A program made the position numbers and the translations under genes. A DNA stretch of 64,000 nucleotides from an uncultured Roseobacter sp. (GTDB taxonomy: Bacteria > Pseudomonadota > Alphaproteobacteria > Rhodobacterales > Rhodobacteraceae). Below are positions 39,494 to 49,148 of the stretch, piece by piece. Under the pieces are notes generated by a model that saw only the letters and a list, made by a program, of their open reading frames with translations, searched no databases and had not been told where the DNA came from. The stretch spans positions 682,001 through 746,000 of the forward strand of contig NZ_CANLXG010000001.1 of assembly GCF_947495025.1 (NCBI RefSeq), written 5' to 3'. The number at the start of each line of letters is the position of its first letter. Within the stretch, counting starts at the first letter, position 1.

Positions 39494-40107
39494 AGAAACG
39501 CCTCGTCGCTGGCACCGGCGCGGGCGTCTGCTGTCGCCCGCCAGGGTGAAATATCGAGCACATCCGCATCAAGCCCCAGATCAATATGCGTGGCGATAAG
39601 AGCCGAGCCGCCGCGCGTCATATGCGCCCGCACCGCATCGGCAAAAAGCGCCACTGAAGACGCGTCCAGGGAGACCGTCGGTTCATCGAGCACCCAGACC
39701 GGCCGGCCGGTCACCAGCAGCCGCGCAAGACCGAGCCTGCGCTTCTGTCCCGCAGAGAGCGTCCCTGCCAGACGGTCCGAGAGGTCTTCGAGCGCGAAGC
39801 CCTTCAGGGCCGCAGAGATATCCTTCTGTCCAAAAACAGCCGCCCAGAACTGCAGGTTTTCCGTGACAGTCAGCATGGATTTCAAACCGTCAGAATGCCC
39901 TGCATAGGCGATACTGTCGGTGTCTGCCTCGATCTCGCCGGACAAGGCCGGCTGCAGGCCTGCAACCGTGCGCAACAGCGTCGTCTTGCCAGAGCCGTTC
40001 GGACCGCGCAGCACCAGCGCCGCGCCAGGCTTTAGCTGCAGGGACAGGCCCACCAGAACGGGCAGTCCGCCACGGGCAACGCTGAGATCACGGATCGCTA
40101 ATGTCAT
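39490..40107 (-). CDS. ccmA: Heme exporter ATPase CcmA
   Basis: 205-residue ABC ATPase. Walker [14 protein letters not shown] near 35, signature [15 protein letters not shown] near 120 and Walker [13 protein letters not shown] near 140. First ccm gene; the 54-base gap to the preceding Mth938-like gene suggests one transcript. Confidence 0.96.
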   Translation of the reverse strand: MTLAIRDLSVARGGLPVLVGLSLQLKPGAALVLRGPNGSGKTTLLRTVAGLQPALSGEIEADTDSIAYAGHSDGLKSMLTVTENLQFWAAVFGQKDISAALKGFALEDLSDRLAGTLSAGQKRRLGLARLLVTGRPVWVLDEPTVSLDASSVALFADAVRAHMTRGGSALIATHIDLGLDADVLDISPWRATADARAGASDEAFL

Positions 40108-40161
40108 TGCACAAGCGTTAACCTATTGCCGCTGAGCACAAAAGTCTGTTTCTGGCGATTG

Positions 40162-40515
40162 TCAGACCGGCAGCATGGCCAGCGCAATCCGCCGGCCTTC
40201 GCTGAGCAGGATGTTATAAGTGCGCGCCGCGGCAGGTGACGCCATCACCTCGACGCCCAGCCCGGCCTCTTCCAGCTGTTGCTGCATGTCTTCCGGCAGG
40301 TGCGCAATATCCGCGCCTGTTCCCACGAAAAGCACGTCCACCTGCCCGGCAAGCGCCAGCAGCGTACCGGCGTCTGCAAACCCACCCCAGGCCATGGTCC
40401 CGGTCGGGCCGGTCAGTACCGGACCGGTGCAGACATCGCCGCCGATCCGGAAAAATCCGGGGCCATAGCCTTCTACGGGTCTGGCGTCGGTAAAGGTAAT
40501 CTCGTTCAGGCGCAT
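40162..40515 (-). CDS. Mth938-like domain protein (NDUFAF3 family)
   Basis: 117 residues with the family blocks VEGYGPGFFRIGG, DVLFVGTGADIAHLPEDM and ASPAAARTYNILLSEGRRIALAML. The mitochondrial relative NDUFAF3 assists complex I assembly, and in alphaproteobacteria the gene is commonly found beside secDF, as here. Role in this organism is unproven. Confidence 0.88.
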   Translation of the reverse strand: MRLNEITFTDARPVEGYGPGFFRIGGDVCTGPVLTGPTGTMAWGGFADAGTLLALAGQVDVLFVGTGADIAHLPEDMQQQLEEAGLGVEVMASPAAARTYNILLSEGRRIALAMLPV

Positions 40516-40528
40516 AGCGGTTTCCTGT

Positions 40529-41281
40529 TCAGTTCCAGAGAGGCAGACCTGCGATTGCCGAGGCCGCGATCACAATATAGGCCACAATGCGGAAAATTCT
40601 CTCGGCCCCCGGATCAAACAGCAGCGCGCCGGCATAATTGGCCACAAGATTCGGAATTCCGGCCAGCAGACCCAGCACGGCGATTTCCCAGACGAAGAGC
40701 CCACTGCCCCAGAACACCACAATCATCACCACGTCGATGGCGAGCAGATACAGCAGGAAGTTCGCACGGATCACCGCAATGGGCAGGCGGCTGGACATGT
40801 AGAGCATGATGACCGGTGGGCCCGGAATACCCGCGAACCCGGACATAAAACCGCCGAGGGCGCCTGTGAACACGGTCAGGCGCGGTGTCAGTTCGCCCTT
40901 GTAACGCCAGCCTGTCATCAGCATTGCGAGCAGCAGGAGAACACAGAAGGACACGATCCAGCCAAAGATTTCGGTCGACATGTTGGCGAGGCACCAGATG
41001 CCCAGCGGGACCAGCAGTGTCGCCCCGATCATCAGCCGGCCCACGTCCCGCGGTTCACCATCACGCCAGGCAGCGCGCAGGTTGGGAAGCGGGCCGATCA
41101 GTTCGGCCATCATCATGAAAATCACCGCCGATACCGGCGGCAGAACCGAAGATGCCGTCGCCATGATGATCATGCCGCTGCCAAAGCCCGCAAATCCGCG
41201 CACAAGGCCGGCCGCAACTACGCCTGTAATCAGCCACAACAGCCCATCGATTTCGAGAAGGCTGCTGAAAAGTTCAGGCAT
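40529..41281 (-). CDS. TauE/SafE family permease
   Basis: 250 residues, about eight helices. The repeated family motif is seen as GFAGFGSGMIIM (about 31) and GGFMSGFAGIPGPPVIM (about 145). Members export sulfite, sulfoacetate or similar anions. Its start overlaps the secF end by eight bases, so it is translated with secF. Substrate unknown. Confidence 0.9.
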   Translation of the reverse strand: MPELFSSLLEIDGLLWLITGVVAAGLVRGFAGFGSGMIIMATASSVLPPVSAVIFMMMAELIGPLPNLRAAWRDGEPRDVGRLMIGATLLVPLGIWCLANMSTEIFGWIVSFCVLLLLAMLMTGWRYKGELTPRLTVFTGALGGFMSGFAGIPGPPVIMLYMSSRLPIAVIRANFLLYLLAIDVVMIVVFWGSGLFVWEIAVLGLLAGIPNLVANYAGALLFDPGAERIFRIVAYIVIAASAIAGLPLWN

Positions 41282-42242
41282 CTATGTTGGCGTACTGGTT
41301 TCCGGCGTTTGCATCAGGTTTGGACCAGTCGCGTTTCACGCCGAGGTACAGCAGGACAGCCGAGGCCACAAAGATCGAGGAATAGGTGCCCACGATCACG
41401 CCCCAGATCATCGCAAAGACAAACCCGCGGATCACGTCCCCACCGAGCACAAAGAGTGCGATCAGCGCCAGGAGTGTGGTCACAGATGTCATAAACGTCC
41501 GGCTGAGTGTTTCGTTGATCGAGATATTCAGCACCTCGTTCAACGGCTTTTTCTTGTATTTTCGCAGGTTCTCGCGCACCCGGTCGAACACGACCACGGT
41601 GTCGTTCAGCGAGTATCCCACAATTGTCAGCAAAGCCGCGATGATGGCCAGATCAAACCGGATCTGCAGTTCCGAGAAAACGCCGATGGTCAGGATCACA
41701 TCGTGCACCAGGGCCAGCACGGCCCCCACGGCAAACTGCCATTCAAACCGCAGCCAGATGTAGACAAGCACCGCCGCGATCGCGAGAACCACCGCGATGA
41801 CAGCGGTCTGGATAAGCTCGCCCGAGACTTTCGGGCCCACTGATTCAACAGAGACAAACCTGATATCCGACACGACAGTGTTCAGCGCTGCCTCGACATT
41901 CCGGATCACTTCCGGCGTGACGGCCTCCTGCCCCTCCTGGGCCTGGATGCGGATCATGGCCACATTCTGATCCGGACCGAACGTGGGGTCGAACACCTCG
42001 GTGATCGAAATGTCGCCAAGCTCCAGCGTATCGATGGCGCCGCGATAGACGCCGATATCAACAGGTTGCGTGCTTTCTGTCCGGATGGTTGTCCCACCCC
42101 GGAAATCGATGCCGAAATTCAGACCCTGGATCATGAACGATGCAAAGGCGATCACCATCATCAGGCCGGAAATGCCCAGCCAGAGTTTCCAGCGGCTGAA
42201 AAAGTCGAAGTTCGTATTCTGTTTGACCAGGCGCAGACGCAT
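41274..42242 (-). CDS. secF: Protein translocase subunit SecF
   Basis: 322 residues from MRLRLVKQNTNFDFF. Six helices with the RND-type signatures FGIDFRGGTTI near residue 43, DVILTIGVFSEL, YSLNDTVVVFDRVREN and SRTFMTSVTTLLALI. Works with SecD in proton-driven late protein export. Starts one base after the secD stop. Confidence 0.97.
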   Translation of the reverse strand: MRLRLVKQNTNFDFFSRWKLWLGISGLMMVIAFASFMIQGLNFGIDFRGGTTIRTESTQPVDIGVYRGAIDTLELGDISITEVFDPTFGPDQNVAMIRIQAQEGQEAVTPEVIRNVEAALNTVVSDIRFVSVESVGPKVSGELIQTAVIAVVLAIAAVLVYIWLRFEWQFAVGAVLALVHDVILTIGVFSELQIRFDLAIIAALLTIVGYSLNDTVVVFDRVRENLRKYKKKPLNEVLNISINETLSRTFMTSVTTLLALIALFVLGGDVIRGFVFAMIWGVIVGTYSSIFVASAVLLYLGVKRDWSKPDANAGNQYANIDA

Positions 42243-42243
42243 A

Positions 42244-43905
42244 TCAGACCTCGATTGTTTTCGGGCGCTTGCGCTCGAACCAGATGACCACCAGCAGGCG
42301 GGTGACAAAGATTGCCGTAAAGACCGACGTCAGGATGCCCAGACCCAGCGTGATGGCAAAACCGCGCACAGGGCCAGAGCCCATGGCGAACAGGATCACC
42401 GCCGTGATGAATGTGGTGATATTGGCGTCCAGAATGGCCGACAGGGCCTTTTCATACCCCAGCTCAATGGCGCGCGCAGGACCCTTGGAGGTTTTCAGCT
42501 CCTCGCGGATACGCTCAAAGATCAGCACGTTGGCATCTACCGCCATACCAACCGTCAGGACGATACCGGCAATACCCGGCAGTGTCAGCGTTCCGCCGAT
42601 CATACTGAGCAGTCCAAAGATCAGACCGATGTTGATGATCAGTGCGACATTGGCAAACAGCCCGAAGAGGCCGTAGCTGAGGAACATGAAAACAAGGACG
42701 GCAACGAACGCGATGATCGTGGCAATTTTGCCCGCATCGATGCTGTCCTGTCCCAGTTCCGGGCCAATGGTACGCTCTTCCAGAAACTCGAGGCCGGCGG
42801 GCAGCGCCCCTGCCCTCAGCAGCACCGCAAGATTTGTGGATTCCTCGACCGTGAACTGTCCGGTGATGATGCCCGAACCACCCGGAATGTGGCTCTGGAT
42901 CGTTGGCGCGCTGATCACCTCGTTGTCGAGTACAATCGCAAAAGGCGAGCCGATGTTTTCCGCCGTGTAGTCGCCGAATTTCCGCGCGCCTGTTGTGTTA
43001 AAGCGGAAATTCACCGCCGGGCGTCCGTTCTGATCGAATGCCGGCTGTGCATCGACGAGTTCCTCGCCGGTGACGACAGGAGCGGATTCAAGTGTATAGA
43101 ACGCCCCCGGCTCATCTATCGACGGCAGAATCACATTGCCGATGCCTGGCACGGCATCGCCGTCCGAGCCGCGGCTGACCACAGGATTAAAGGTCAGCTG
43201 TGCTGTTGTGCCGATGATTTCCTTGAGCTCTGCGGCAGAACCGATGCCCGGCACCTGGATCAGAATACGGTCGGTGCCCTGGCGCTGGATCGTCGGCTCC
43301 CGCGTGCCGACCTCGTCGATCCGGCGACGGATAATCTCAAGGCTTTGCTGAACTGTGCGCTCGTCCGAGGCCAGTTTTTCCGCATCCGACAGGGTAACGA
43401 TGATAACGTCCCCTTCGGCACGGACTTCGATGTCGTTTGCCCCGACGCCGGTCAGTGTTGGGATCGGCGTTGCCAGTCCGCGCACGACCTCAAGCGCGCG
43501 TGCCATGCCCTCGGGCTGCGAGATACGGACATGGACCTCGTCCGCAGGCGATGGCTGAAGACGTACGGTACCGATGGTGGCACGTTCAGGGCGGAGCGCG
43601 TCGCGTATCTCGGGCCAGTAGGCCTGCATGCGCGCCTCATAGACATCCCGGACCTTTACTTCGGCAAGCAGATGCGCACCGCCCCGCAGGTCAAGCCCCA
43701 GATTGACAAGACCCGATGGCATCCATTCGGGCCACTGAGCCAGCTGCGCCTGGTTTTCCGGCGTATCAGCCCCAAGCTCAATCGCCTGAGCGGCATCATT
43801 GTGCTGCTCTACGGACGTATAAAACAGGTTCGGCATCGCCATCCACAGACCGCCGAGGCAGGTCAGCAGGATCAGGATGCGTTTCCAGAGATCAATCTGA
43901 AGCAT
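42244..43905 (-). CDS. secD: Protein translocase subunit SecD
   Basis: 553 residues with a large periplasmic P1 domain. GLDLRGGAHLL near residue 67, then GIVLTVGMAVDANVLIFERIREEL near 445 as in other SecD proteins. Follows yajC and precedes secF. Confidence 0.97.
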   Translation of the reverse strand: MLQIDLWKRILILLTCLGGLWMAMPNLFYTSVEQHNDAAQAIELGADTPENQAQLAQWPEWMPSGLVNLGLDLRGGAHLLAEVKVRDVYEARMQAYWPEIRDALRPERATIGTVRLQPSPADEVHVRISQPEGMARALEVVRGLATPIPTLTGVGANDIEVRAEGDVIIVTLSDAEKLASDERTVQQSLEIIRRRIDEVGTREPTIQRQGTDRILIQVPGIGSAAELKEIIGTTAQLTFNPVVSRGSDGDAVPGIGNVILPSIDEPGAFYTLESAPVVTGEELVDAQPAFDQNGRPAVNFRFNTTGARKFGDYTAENIGSPFAIVLDNEVISAPTIQSHIPGGSGIITGQFTVEESTNLAVLLRAGALPAGLEFLEERTIGPELGQDSIDAGKIATIIAFVAVLVFMFLSYGLFGLFANVALIINIGLIFGLLSMIGGTLTLPGIAGIVLTVGMAVDANVLIFERIREELKTSKGPARAIELGYEKALSAILDANITTFITAVILFAMGSGPVRGFAITLGLGILTSVFTAIFVTRLLVVIWFERKRPKTIEV

Positions 43906-43937
43906 GAAGGCGCCTTTTCAGCGGTTGTGGGGCGCGG

Positions 43938-44216
43938 TTACTTCGCCGGTTCGGTTTTCGACACGACAGAGGCGATGGTGTGCTGGATGACGCGGACTTT
44001 GACGCCATCCGCAATCTCAATCTCCAGCTCGCCGTCTTCCTTGACCTTTGCGACCTTGCCGACAATCCCGCCCTGGGTGACGACCTGGTCACCGCGACGC
44101 AGGGCTGCAACCATCGCCTGATGCTCTTTCACCTTCTTCTGCTGGGGGCGGATCAGAAGGAAATACATGATCGCGAAAATCAGGATCAGGGGGACAAACT
44201 GGGCGAATGCTTCCAT
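43938..44216 (-). CDS. yajC: Preprotein translocase subunit YajC
   Basis: 92 residues with one N-terminal helix (FAQFVPLILIFAIMYFLLIR) and the cytosolic KKVKEHQAMVAALRRGDQVVTQGGIVG block. Start 44216 is the standard length; a longer frame to 44309 is rejected. First gene of the yajC-secD-secF run. Confidence 0.96.
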   Translation of the reverse strand: MEAFAQFVPLILIFAIMYFLLIRPQQKKVKEHQAMVAALRRGDQVVTQGGIVGKVAKVKEDGELEIEIADGVKVRVIQHTIASVVSKTEPAK

Positions 44217-44397
44217 GGCGGTCGGGTCCTTTGCAATAGGGTCGCTGGCAGCCCGTCGGGCGTGCGCGAAATTCTGGCGGAACCTATGGTCTGGGACGCA
44301 GGTTTGCAAGGCGGCGTGTGGCCGCTGTCACAATGTATTTGTGCCCTGCGACTGCCCTCTTGGCCACGCGGGTCATTGCGGGCAGGATACCGGTGTC

Positions 44398-45153
44398 ATG
44401 AGACAACAGAAAACACCTATCTGGCAGAGGGCCGTGGGCGCGTTTGCAGCCCTGACGCTGGCTGCGGCGGCCGTTGCCGGCACCGGCCCGCTTCCGCCGC
44501 TGCCCGGTCAGGATCTGCGGCAGTGGCAGGCCGTGGGCGTCGTGAATGTCGAAGGGCCGGCGGGTATCCCAAGCTGTTCCGGCACGCTGATCGCGCCGGA
44601 CCTGGTTCTGACGGCCGCCCACTGCACCGGCGGCCGAAAAGCCGGTCAGAATCCCCGCGTATTTCTGATCGGCTGGAACGGGACGACTCAGATCGCTTTT
44701 CGCGATGCAGCGGCCATGCGTGTTTACCCGCCATATCTGTCGGCCAGTGGCAGCGCAGCCCTGGAGTTTGACATCGGCGTCCTGCAGCTGGAAAAACCGG
44801 TGCCCCCCGAGGTCGCAACACCTATGCCGCTGGCGACCGGTAGCGTTCTTGGAGACACAGTTGCCCTGCTGGCCTATCACCGCCTTGCAAAGCGCCAGCT
44901 GCATGGCCGGTTTGACTGCCCTGCCCGCACCTCCCGGGACGGCGCCATGATCCTTTCGGACTGCGAGGTGATCAGCGGCAACTCGGGCGGTGCGCTGCTG
45001 GTGCAGCAGGACGGCACGTGGCAGCTGGCTGCTGTACTGGTGGCCCGGTCGGGTCCGGACGGTAACGCGCTGGCTGTTCCGGTGAACGACTGGGTCCGCG
45101 CGGAACTTTCCGCCGCAGAGCAACGCGCCAGGGACAGGGCCGCGCAGCGCTGA
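44398..45153 (+). CDS. Secreted trypsin-like serine protease
   Basis: 251 residues. Signal peptide (FAALTLAAAAVAG region). The catalytic triad is complete: His in VLTAAHCTGG near 78, Asp in FDIGVLQL near 125, Ser in GNSGGALL near 200; the Cys pairs expected nearby are present (SCSGTLI, AHC, FDC, DCE). Divergent from yajC. Target unknown. Confidence 0.92.
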   Translation: MRQQKTPIWQRAVGAFAALTLAAAAVAGTGPLPPLPGQDLRQWQAVGVVNVEGPAGIPSCSGTLIAPDLVLTAAHCTGGRKAGQNPRVFLIGWNGTTQIAFRDAAAMRVYPPYLSASGSAALEFDIGVLQLEKPVPPEVATPMPLATGSVLGDTVALLAYHRLAKRQLHGRFDCPARTSRDGAMILSDCEVISGNSGGALLVQQDGTWQLAAVLVARSGPDGNALAVPVNDWVRAELSAAEQRARDRAAQR

Positions 45154-45240
45154 AGAGTGCCTTGAAAACTCGTGGTTACGATCCGGTAAAAGATACGGCA
45201 TAAGCTGAGCGCGAAACGATTCAGACCCGAGGACGATTCC

Positions 45241-46533
45241 ATGCATGATATCCGCGCGATCCGTCAGGCCCCCGACGCCTTTGACGCAGCCCTTGCCCGC
45301 CGTGGAGATGCGCCCCAGTCCTCGGAGATTCTGGCGATTGACGAGGCACGGCGCGCCAAGATTGCAGCAGCCGAAAACGCGCAGGCCGAACAGAACAAGG
45401 CATCCAGACTGGTCGGTGCTGCCAAAGCCAGTGGCGACGAGGCCGAATTTGAGCGGCTGCGCGCTCTGGTCTCCGAGAAAAAGGCCGAAGTCAGTGCCAT
45501 GCAGGCCGAGGCCAAGGAGCTGGATGCACAGCTCAGTGACAGGCTGTCGTGGATCGCGAACATCCCCGCCGGCGATGTGCCGGACGGCGCGGACGAGAAC
45601 GACAACGTCGAGGTCAACCGCTGGGGCGAGAAACCCGCGTTCAGCTTTGCGCCGAAAGAACACTATGAAATTGGCGGGGTTGCGGCCTCAATGGATTTTG
45701 AAACCGCGGCCAAAACCTCTGGTGCGCGCTTTGTCATGCTGAGAGGCGCCGTGGCACGCATTCACCGTGCACTGGCCCAGTTCATGATCGACACCCATGT
45801 GGACGAAAACGGCCTGACCGAAATAAACAGCCCCGTGCTGGTGCGGGACGAGGCCATGTATGGCACGGACAAGCTGCCCAAATTTGCCGAAGACAGTTAT
45901 CAGACCACGAATGGCTGGTGGCTGGTGTCTACGTCCGAGATTCCGCTGACCTTTACCGCGGCTGGCGACATTCTTGAGGAAAGCGATCTGCCACAGCGGA
46001 TGACGGCGCATACCCTGTGTTTCCGGTCCGAGGCCGGCAGCGCCGGGCGCGACACCGCCGGCATGCTGCGTCAGCACCAGTTTGAAAAGGTCGAGATGGT
46101 CTCGGTGACACATCCTGACCACTCCGACGCAGAGCAGAAACGCATGCTGCGCTGCGCCGAGGATATCCTCGAGCGCCTTGGTCTCGCGTACCGGACGGTC
46201 ATCCTGTGCACAGGCGACATGGGCTTCGGCGCGCGCCGGACCTATGACATCGAAGCCTGGCTGCCCGGTCAGAACGCCTATCGCGAGATTTCGTCTGTCT
46301 CGACCACCGGCGATTTCCAGGCCCGTCGCATGAATGCGCGGTTCCGGCCCGCCGATGGCGGCAAACCTGCCTTTGTTCACACGCTGAACGGCTCAGGTCT
46401 GGCTGTTGGTCGTTGCCTGATCGCCGTGCTGGAAAACGGCCAGCAGGAAGACGGCTCTGTGCAGCTGCCCGCAGCGCTTGCTCCCTATCTGGGCGGCAAA
46501 ACACTGCTGACGTCAGAGGGTACGCTGGCCTGA
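45241..46533 (+). CDS. serS: Seryl-tRNA synthetase
   Basis: 430 residues, class II. N-terminal coiled-coil tRNA-binding arm (about 25-110; [21 protein letters not shown] start). Motif 2 [27 protein letters not shown] near 265 and motif 3 [18 protein letters not shown] near 385. Starts after GAGGACG. Ends 3 bases before the convergent dehydrogenase stop. Confidence 0.98.
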   Translation: MHDIRAIRQAPDAFDAALARRGDAPQSSEILAIDEARRAKIAAAENAQAEQNKASRLVGAAKASGDEAEFERLRALVSEKKAEVSAMQAEAKELDAQLSDRLSWIANIPAGDVPDGADENDNVEVNRWGEKPAFSFAPKEHYEIGGVAASMDFETAAKTSGARFVMLRGAVARIHRALAQFMIDTHVDENGLTEINSPVLVRDEAMYGTDKLPKFAEDSYQTTNGWWLVSTSEIPLTFTAAGDILEESDLPQRMTAHTLCFRSEAGSAGRDTAGMLRQHQFEKVEMVSVTHPDHSDAEQKRMLRCAEDILERLGLAYRTVILCTGDMGFGARRTYDIEAWLPGQNAYREISSVSTTGDFQARRMNARFRPADGGKPAFVHTLNGSGLAVGRCLIAVLENGQQEDGSVQLPAALAPYLGGKTLLTSEGTLA

Positions 46534-46536
46534 GGA

Positions 46537-47481
46537 TCACCGCGCGGGAATAACCTCGTACCCGCGCTCTTCCGGCTCGTCATCAACCAGTTCCTGCGGA
46601 AAACCGGGGGCCCGGATGTCCAGCCCTGTCGCTTCTTCGAGGCGCTCGATCATCCGGTCCGACTGGGCGCGGTTGCCGTACCGCGCCTGTCCGTCTTTTA
46701 TCATGTCAATGATCATGGGAGACAGCTCAAGCGGAATGCCCGCATCGTCCGCCAGCTTCTGAAACAGGCCGATGTCCTTGAGCACCAGATCCATGGTGAA
46801 ATTCACATCCCGCGACCCCGACAGGATCAGCTGGCTTTCGGTCTCGTGCACAAATGACGTGCCCGAAGAGATGCTGATCGCCTCAAAGGTGGTCGCAAGG
46901 TCCATGCCCGCGCCCTTCATCACGGTCAGCGCTTCGCACAGCGTCAGCAGGTTGGCTGTAGCGAGGTAATTCGTCATCACTTTCAACACACTGGCCGACC
47001 CGAGATCGCCCGTATGCAGCACCCGCCGCCCCATCAGCGTCAGCAATGGCAAAATCTGTTCAAAAACAGGCCTGTCACAACCGGCATAGATCGAAATATT
47101 GCCGGTATCTGCGCGGTGACATCCCCCGGACACCGGACAATCCACTGCTGCGGCGCCCGTCGCAATCGCAGCCGCGCCCAGGCGCCGCACCTCATCCGCG
47201 TCTGTGGTAGACATCTCCATCCAGATCTTGCCGGGTCCCATATGCGGCAGCATCTCCTCAACCACGGCGGCAGAGGCTGCCGGGCTGGGCAGACAGGTAA
47301 TCACCGCATCGCAGATCTGCATCATTTCCGCGGGTGAGCCACCGGCTGTGGCGCCCGCGACGACTTTTGCGGCAACAAGATCCGCGTCAAGGTCGTGCAC
47401 CACAAGAGCTACCCCGTTTCGCACCAGCGAACCGGACAGTTTTCCGCCCACATTTCCCAGACCGATAAATCCAACTTTCAT
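46537..47481 (-). CDS. NAD(P)-dependent beta-hydroxyacid dehydrogenase (HIBADH family)
   Basis: 314 residues. Rossmann N-terminus VGFIGLGNVGGKLSGSLV, substrate motif DCPVSGGCHRADTG near 115 and catalytic Lys in LKVMTNYLATANLL near 167. The family covers 3-hydroxyisobutyrate, tartronate semialdehyde and related acids; the exact substrate is not clear. Stands alone between serS and the dehalogenase-like gene. Confidence 0.88.
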   Translation of the reverse strand: MKVGFIGLGNVGGKLSGSLVRNGVALVVHDLDADLVAAKVVAGATAGGSPAEMMQICDAVITCLPSPAASAAVVEEMLPHMGPGKIWMEMSTTDADEVRRLGAAAIATGAAAVDCPVSGGCHRADTGNISIYAGCDRPVFEQILPLLTLMGRRVLHTGDLGSASVLKVMTNYLATANLLTLCEALTVMKGAGMDLATTFEAISISSGTSFVHETESQLILSGSRDVNFTMDLVLKDIGLFQKLADDAGIPLELSPMIIDMIKDGQARYGNRAQSDRMIERLEEATGLDIRAPGFPQELVDDEPEERGYEVIPAR

Positions 47482-47592
47482 TGCCGCGCTCCCTGACCTT
47501 TTCCGTGACCCTATGCGGGGATGATGCGTCGTCGCGCCCGTTTGCGACCTTTATGATTGACCGGCGGCACCCCTGCAGTCAGGATTCCCGGC

Positions 47593-48768
47593 ATGACCTC
47601 TTCTCAGCATTCCCGGCCCGGTGACGCAGATGCCGGTATCGACGTCACAGACGATTTTGCCCGGTTTCATCAGCGCAACGATATCTTTACCCGCGCCTTC
47701 TGGGACCCGTCTGTGAGGACAGACCGGACAGACGCGTTCTTTGCCTCCTACCGCATGGAGGCAACCCCGCGGCGCGGCGACGGTTTCGGCCAGCGCGACT
47801 TCGCCCTGCGCAATGCCTCCTGGCTGATTTCCGACATCATGACAGACCGCTTTGCCGATCAGGGTCGCCGCGAGGGATTCCAGGCGCCGATCAGCGCGGA
47901 TACGCCCGTCGCACCAACACAGGTGAGTGTCACCGACAGGTCAGAAATGTCGCGCGAGATCAAAAAGGTGGCATCGTTCTTTAAAGCGGATCTCTGTGGC
48001 ATCACCTCACTTGATCCCAGGTGGCACTATGCCAGCCGCGTGGACACCCGCGATCTTTCCGATGCGCCCAACGAACTGCCCGAGGGCATGACGTCTGTGA
48101 TCGTGCTGGGCCATCAGATGGACCGCGACCTTGTGGACACCTACCCTTCGGCGCTCGGCGGGGCGGCCACGGGGCGCGAATACAGTCATGAAGCAGCGGT
48201 TGTGATGCAGCTGGCCGCTTATATCCGCAATCTTGGCTATGATGCAGTGCCGTCCATGAACGATACCGCACTGGTGATCCCCTATGCGCTCAGGGCGGGC
48301 CTGGGTGAATACGCGCGCAATCAGATGGTTATCACGCCGGAATTCGGCCCAAGGCTCCGGTTTTCCAAGATTTTCACGTCTCTGCCGCTGGCGCATGACA
48401 CCGCCAGACCAAAGGGTGTCAGCGCCTTTTGTGACATATGCACAAAATGTGCCGACGCATGCCCTGTCAGAGCCCTGCCATTTGGTGCGCCGGAAACCGG
48501 CGGCGCAAATGTGTCTGCCATCAGCGGGGTGCGCAAATGGACATCAGACGCAGAGAAATGCTTTGGGTTCTGGGCGAAACTGTCGAGCGACTGTGCAATC
48601 TGCATGCGGGTCTGTCCGTTTAACCGCGATTTCAGCCGCTGGCACCACCGGTTGTGGCTGAAACTGGCGCTCTCGCCATGGCGGCGCGTTGCCCTCTGGC
48701 TGGATCGCGGTCGCGGGAAGCGCCGTAAACCAGCACAGTGGTGGGACAACGGCGGGTCACAGCCCTGA
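47593..48768 (+). CDS. Reductive-dehalogenase-like iron-sulfur protein
   Basis: 391 residues from ATG 47593 (an upstream TTG at 47557 is weaker). The C-terminal half has two [4Fe-4S] sets: Cys280/283/286/290 in FCDICTKCADACP and Cys323/334/337/341 in CFGFW...CAICMRVCPF. Before them SHEAAVVMQLAAYIRNLGYD, LRAGLGEYARNQMVITPEFG, PRLRFSKIFTSLPL match the cobalamin-binding core of RdhA-type reductive dehalogenases. There is no Tat signal and no RdhB anchor, so a cytosolic catabolic form is likelier than a respiratory one. A QueG-like reductase is the main alternative. Confidence 0.75.
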   Translation: MTSSQHSRPGDADAGIDVTDDFARFHQRNDIFTRAFWDPSVRTDRTDAFFASYRMEATPRRGDGFGQRDFALRNASWLISDIMTDRFADQGRREGFQAPISADTPVAPTQVSVTDRSEMSREIKKVASFFKADLCGITSLDPRWHYASRVDTRDLSDAPNELPEGMTSVIVLGHQMDRDLVDTYPSALGGAATGREYSHEAAVVMQLAAYIRNLGYDAVPSMNDTALVIPYALRAGLGEYARNQMVITPEFGPRLRFSKIFTSLPLAHDTARPKGVSAFCDICTKCADACPVRALPFGAPETGGANVSAISGVRKWTSDAEKCFGFWAKLSSDCAICMRVCPFNRDFSRWHHRLWLKLALSPWRRVALWLDRGRGKRRKPAQWWDNGGSQP

Positions 48769-48951
48769 GCGGCGCACGTTGCCGTGCCAGTCTTCGGGCG
48801 CTACAGCAAGGTCAGTCACATCCGGCACCATCTGCGGTCCGGGAGACACCTGTGCAGATATCAACAGCCCCAGCAGCACGCCGGACAGCACAAGGATGAA
48901 TGCACGACCGGCACTACGGTCGCGCTGAAAGGTGTTTTCAGTAAGTGTCAT
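48757..48951 (-). CDS. Small single-helix membrane protein
   Basis: 64 residues: a short cytosolic N-terminus, one helix (AFILVLSGVLLGLLISAQV) and a ~25-residue periplasmic tail. ATG 48951 follows GAGGAAACC. Overlaps the convergent dehalogenase-like gene by 12 bases. Family unknown. Confidence 0.62.
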   Translation of the reverse strand: MTLTENTFQRDRSAGRAFILVLSGVLLGLLISAQVSPGPQMVPDVTDLAVAPEDWHGNVRRSGL

Positions 48952-49148
48952 CGTCGGTTTCCTCACGTTTCGGGTTCCTAAGACACAGACATAAGCGCGC
49001 AAGTGACATCACAAAAGCGAATTATTAAAATGTAATGCATCACACTTTTTGATGGTATCCGCATTCGCGCACAGCCTTGGTTCGCGCAGGCAGATTGCGC
49101 CATCTCAGCGGGCGGTTATCTTTGGGTCAAACAGAACGGAGATGACGT

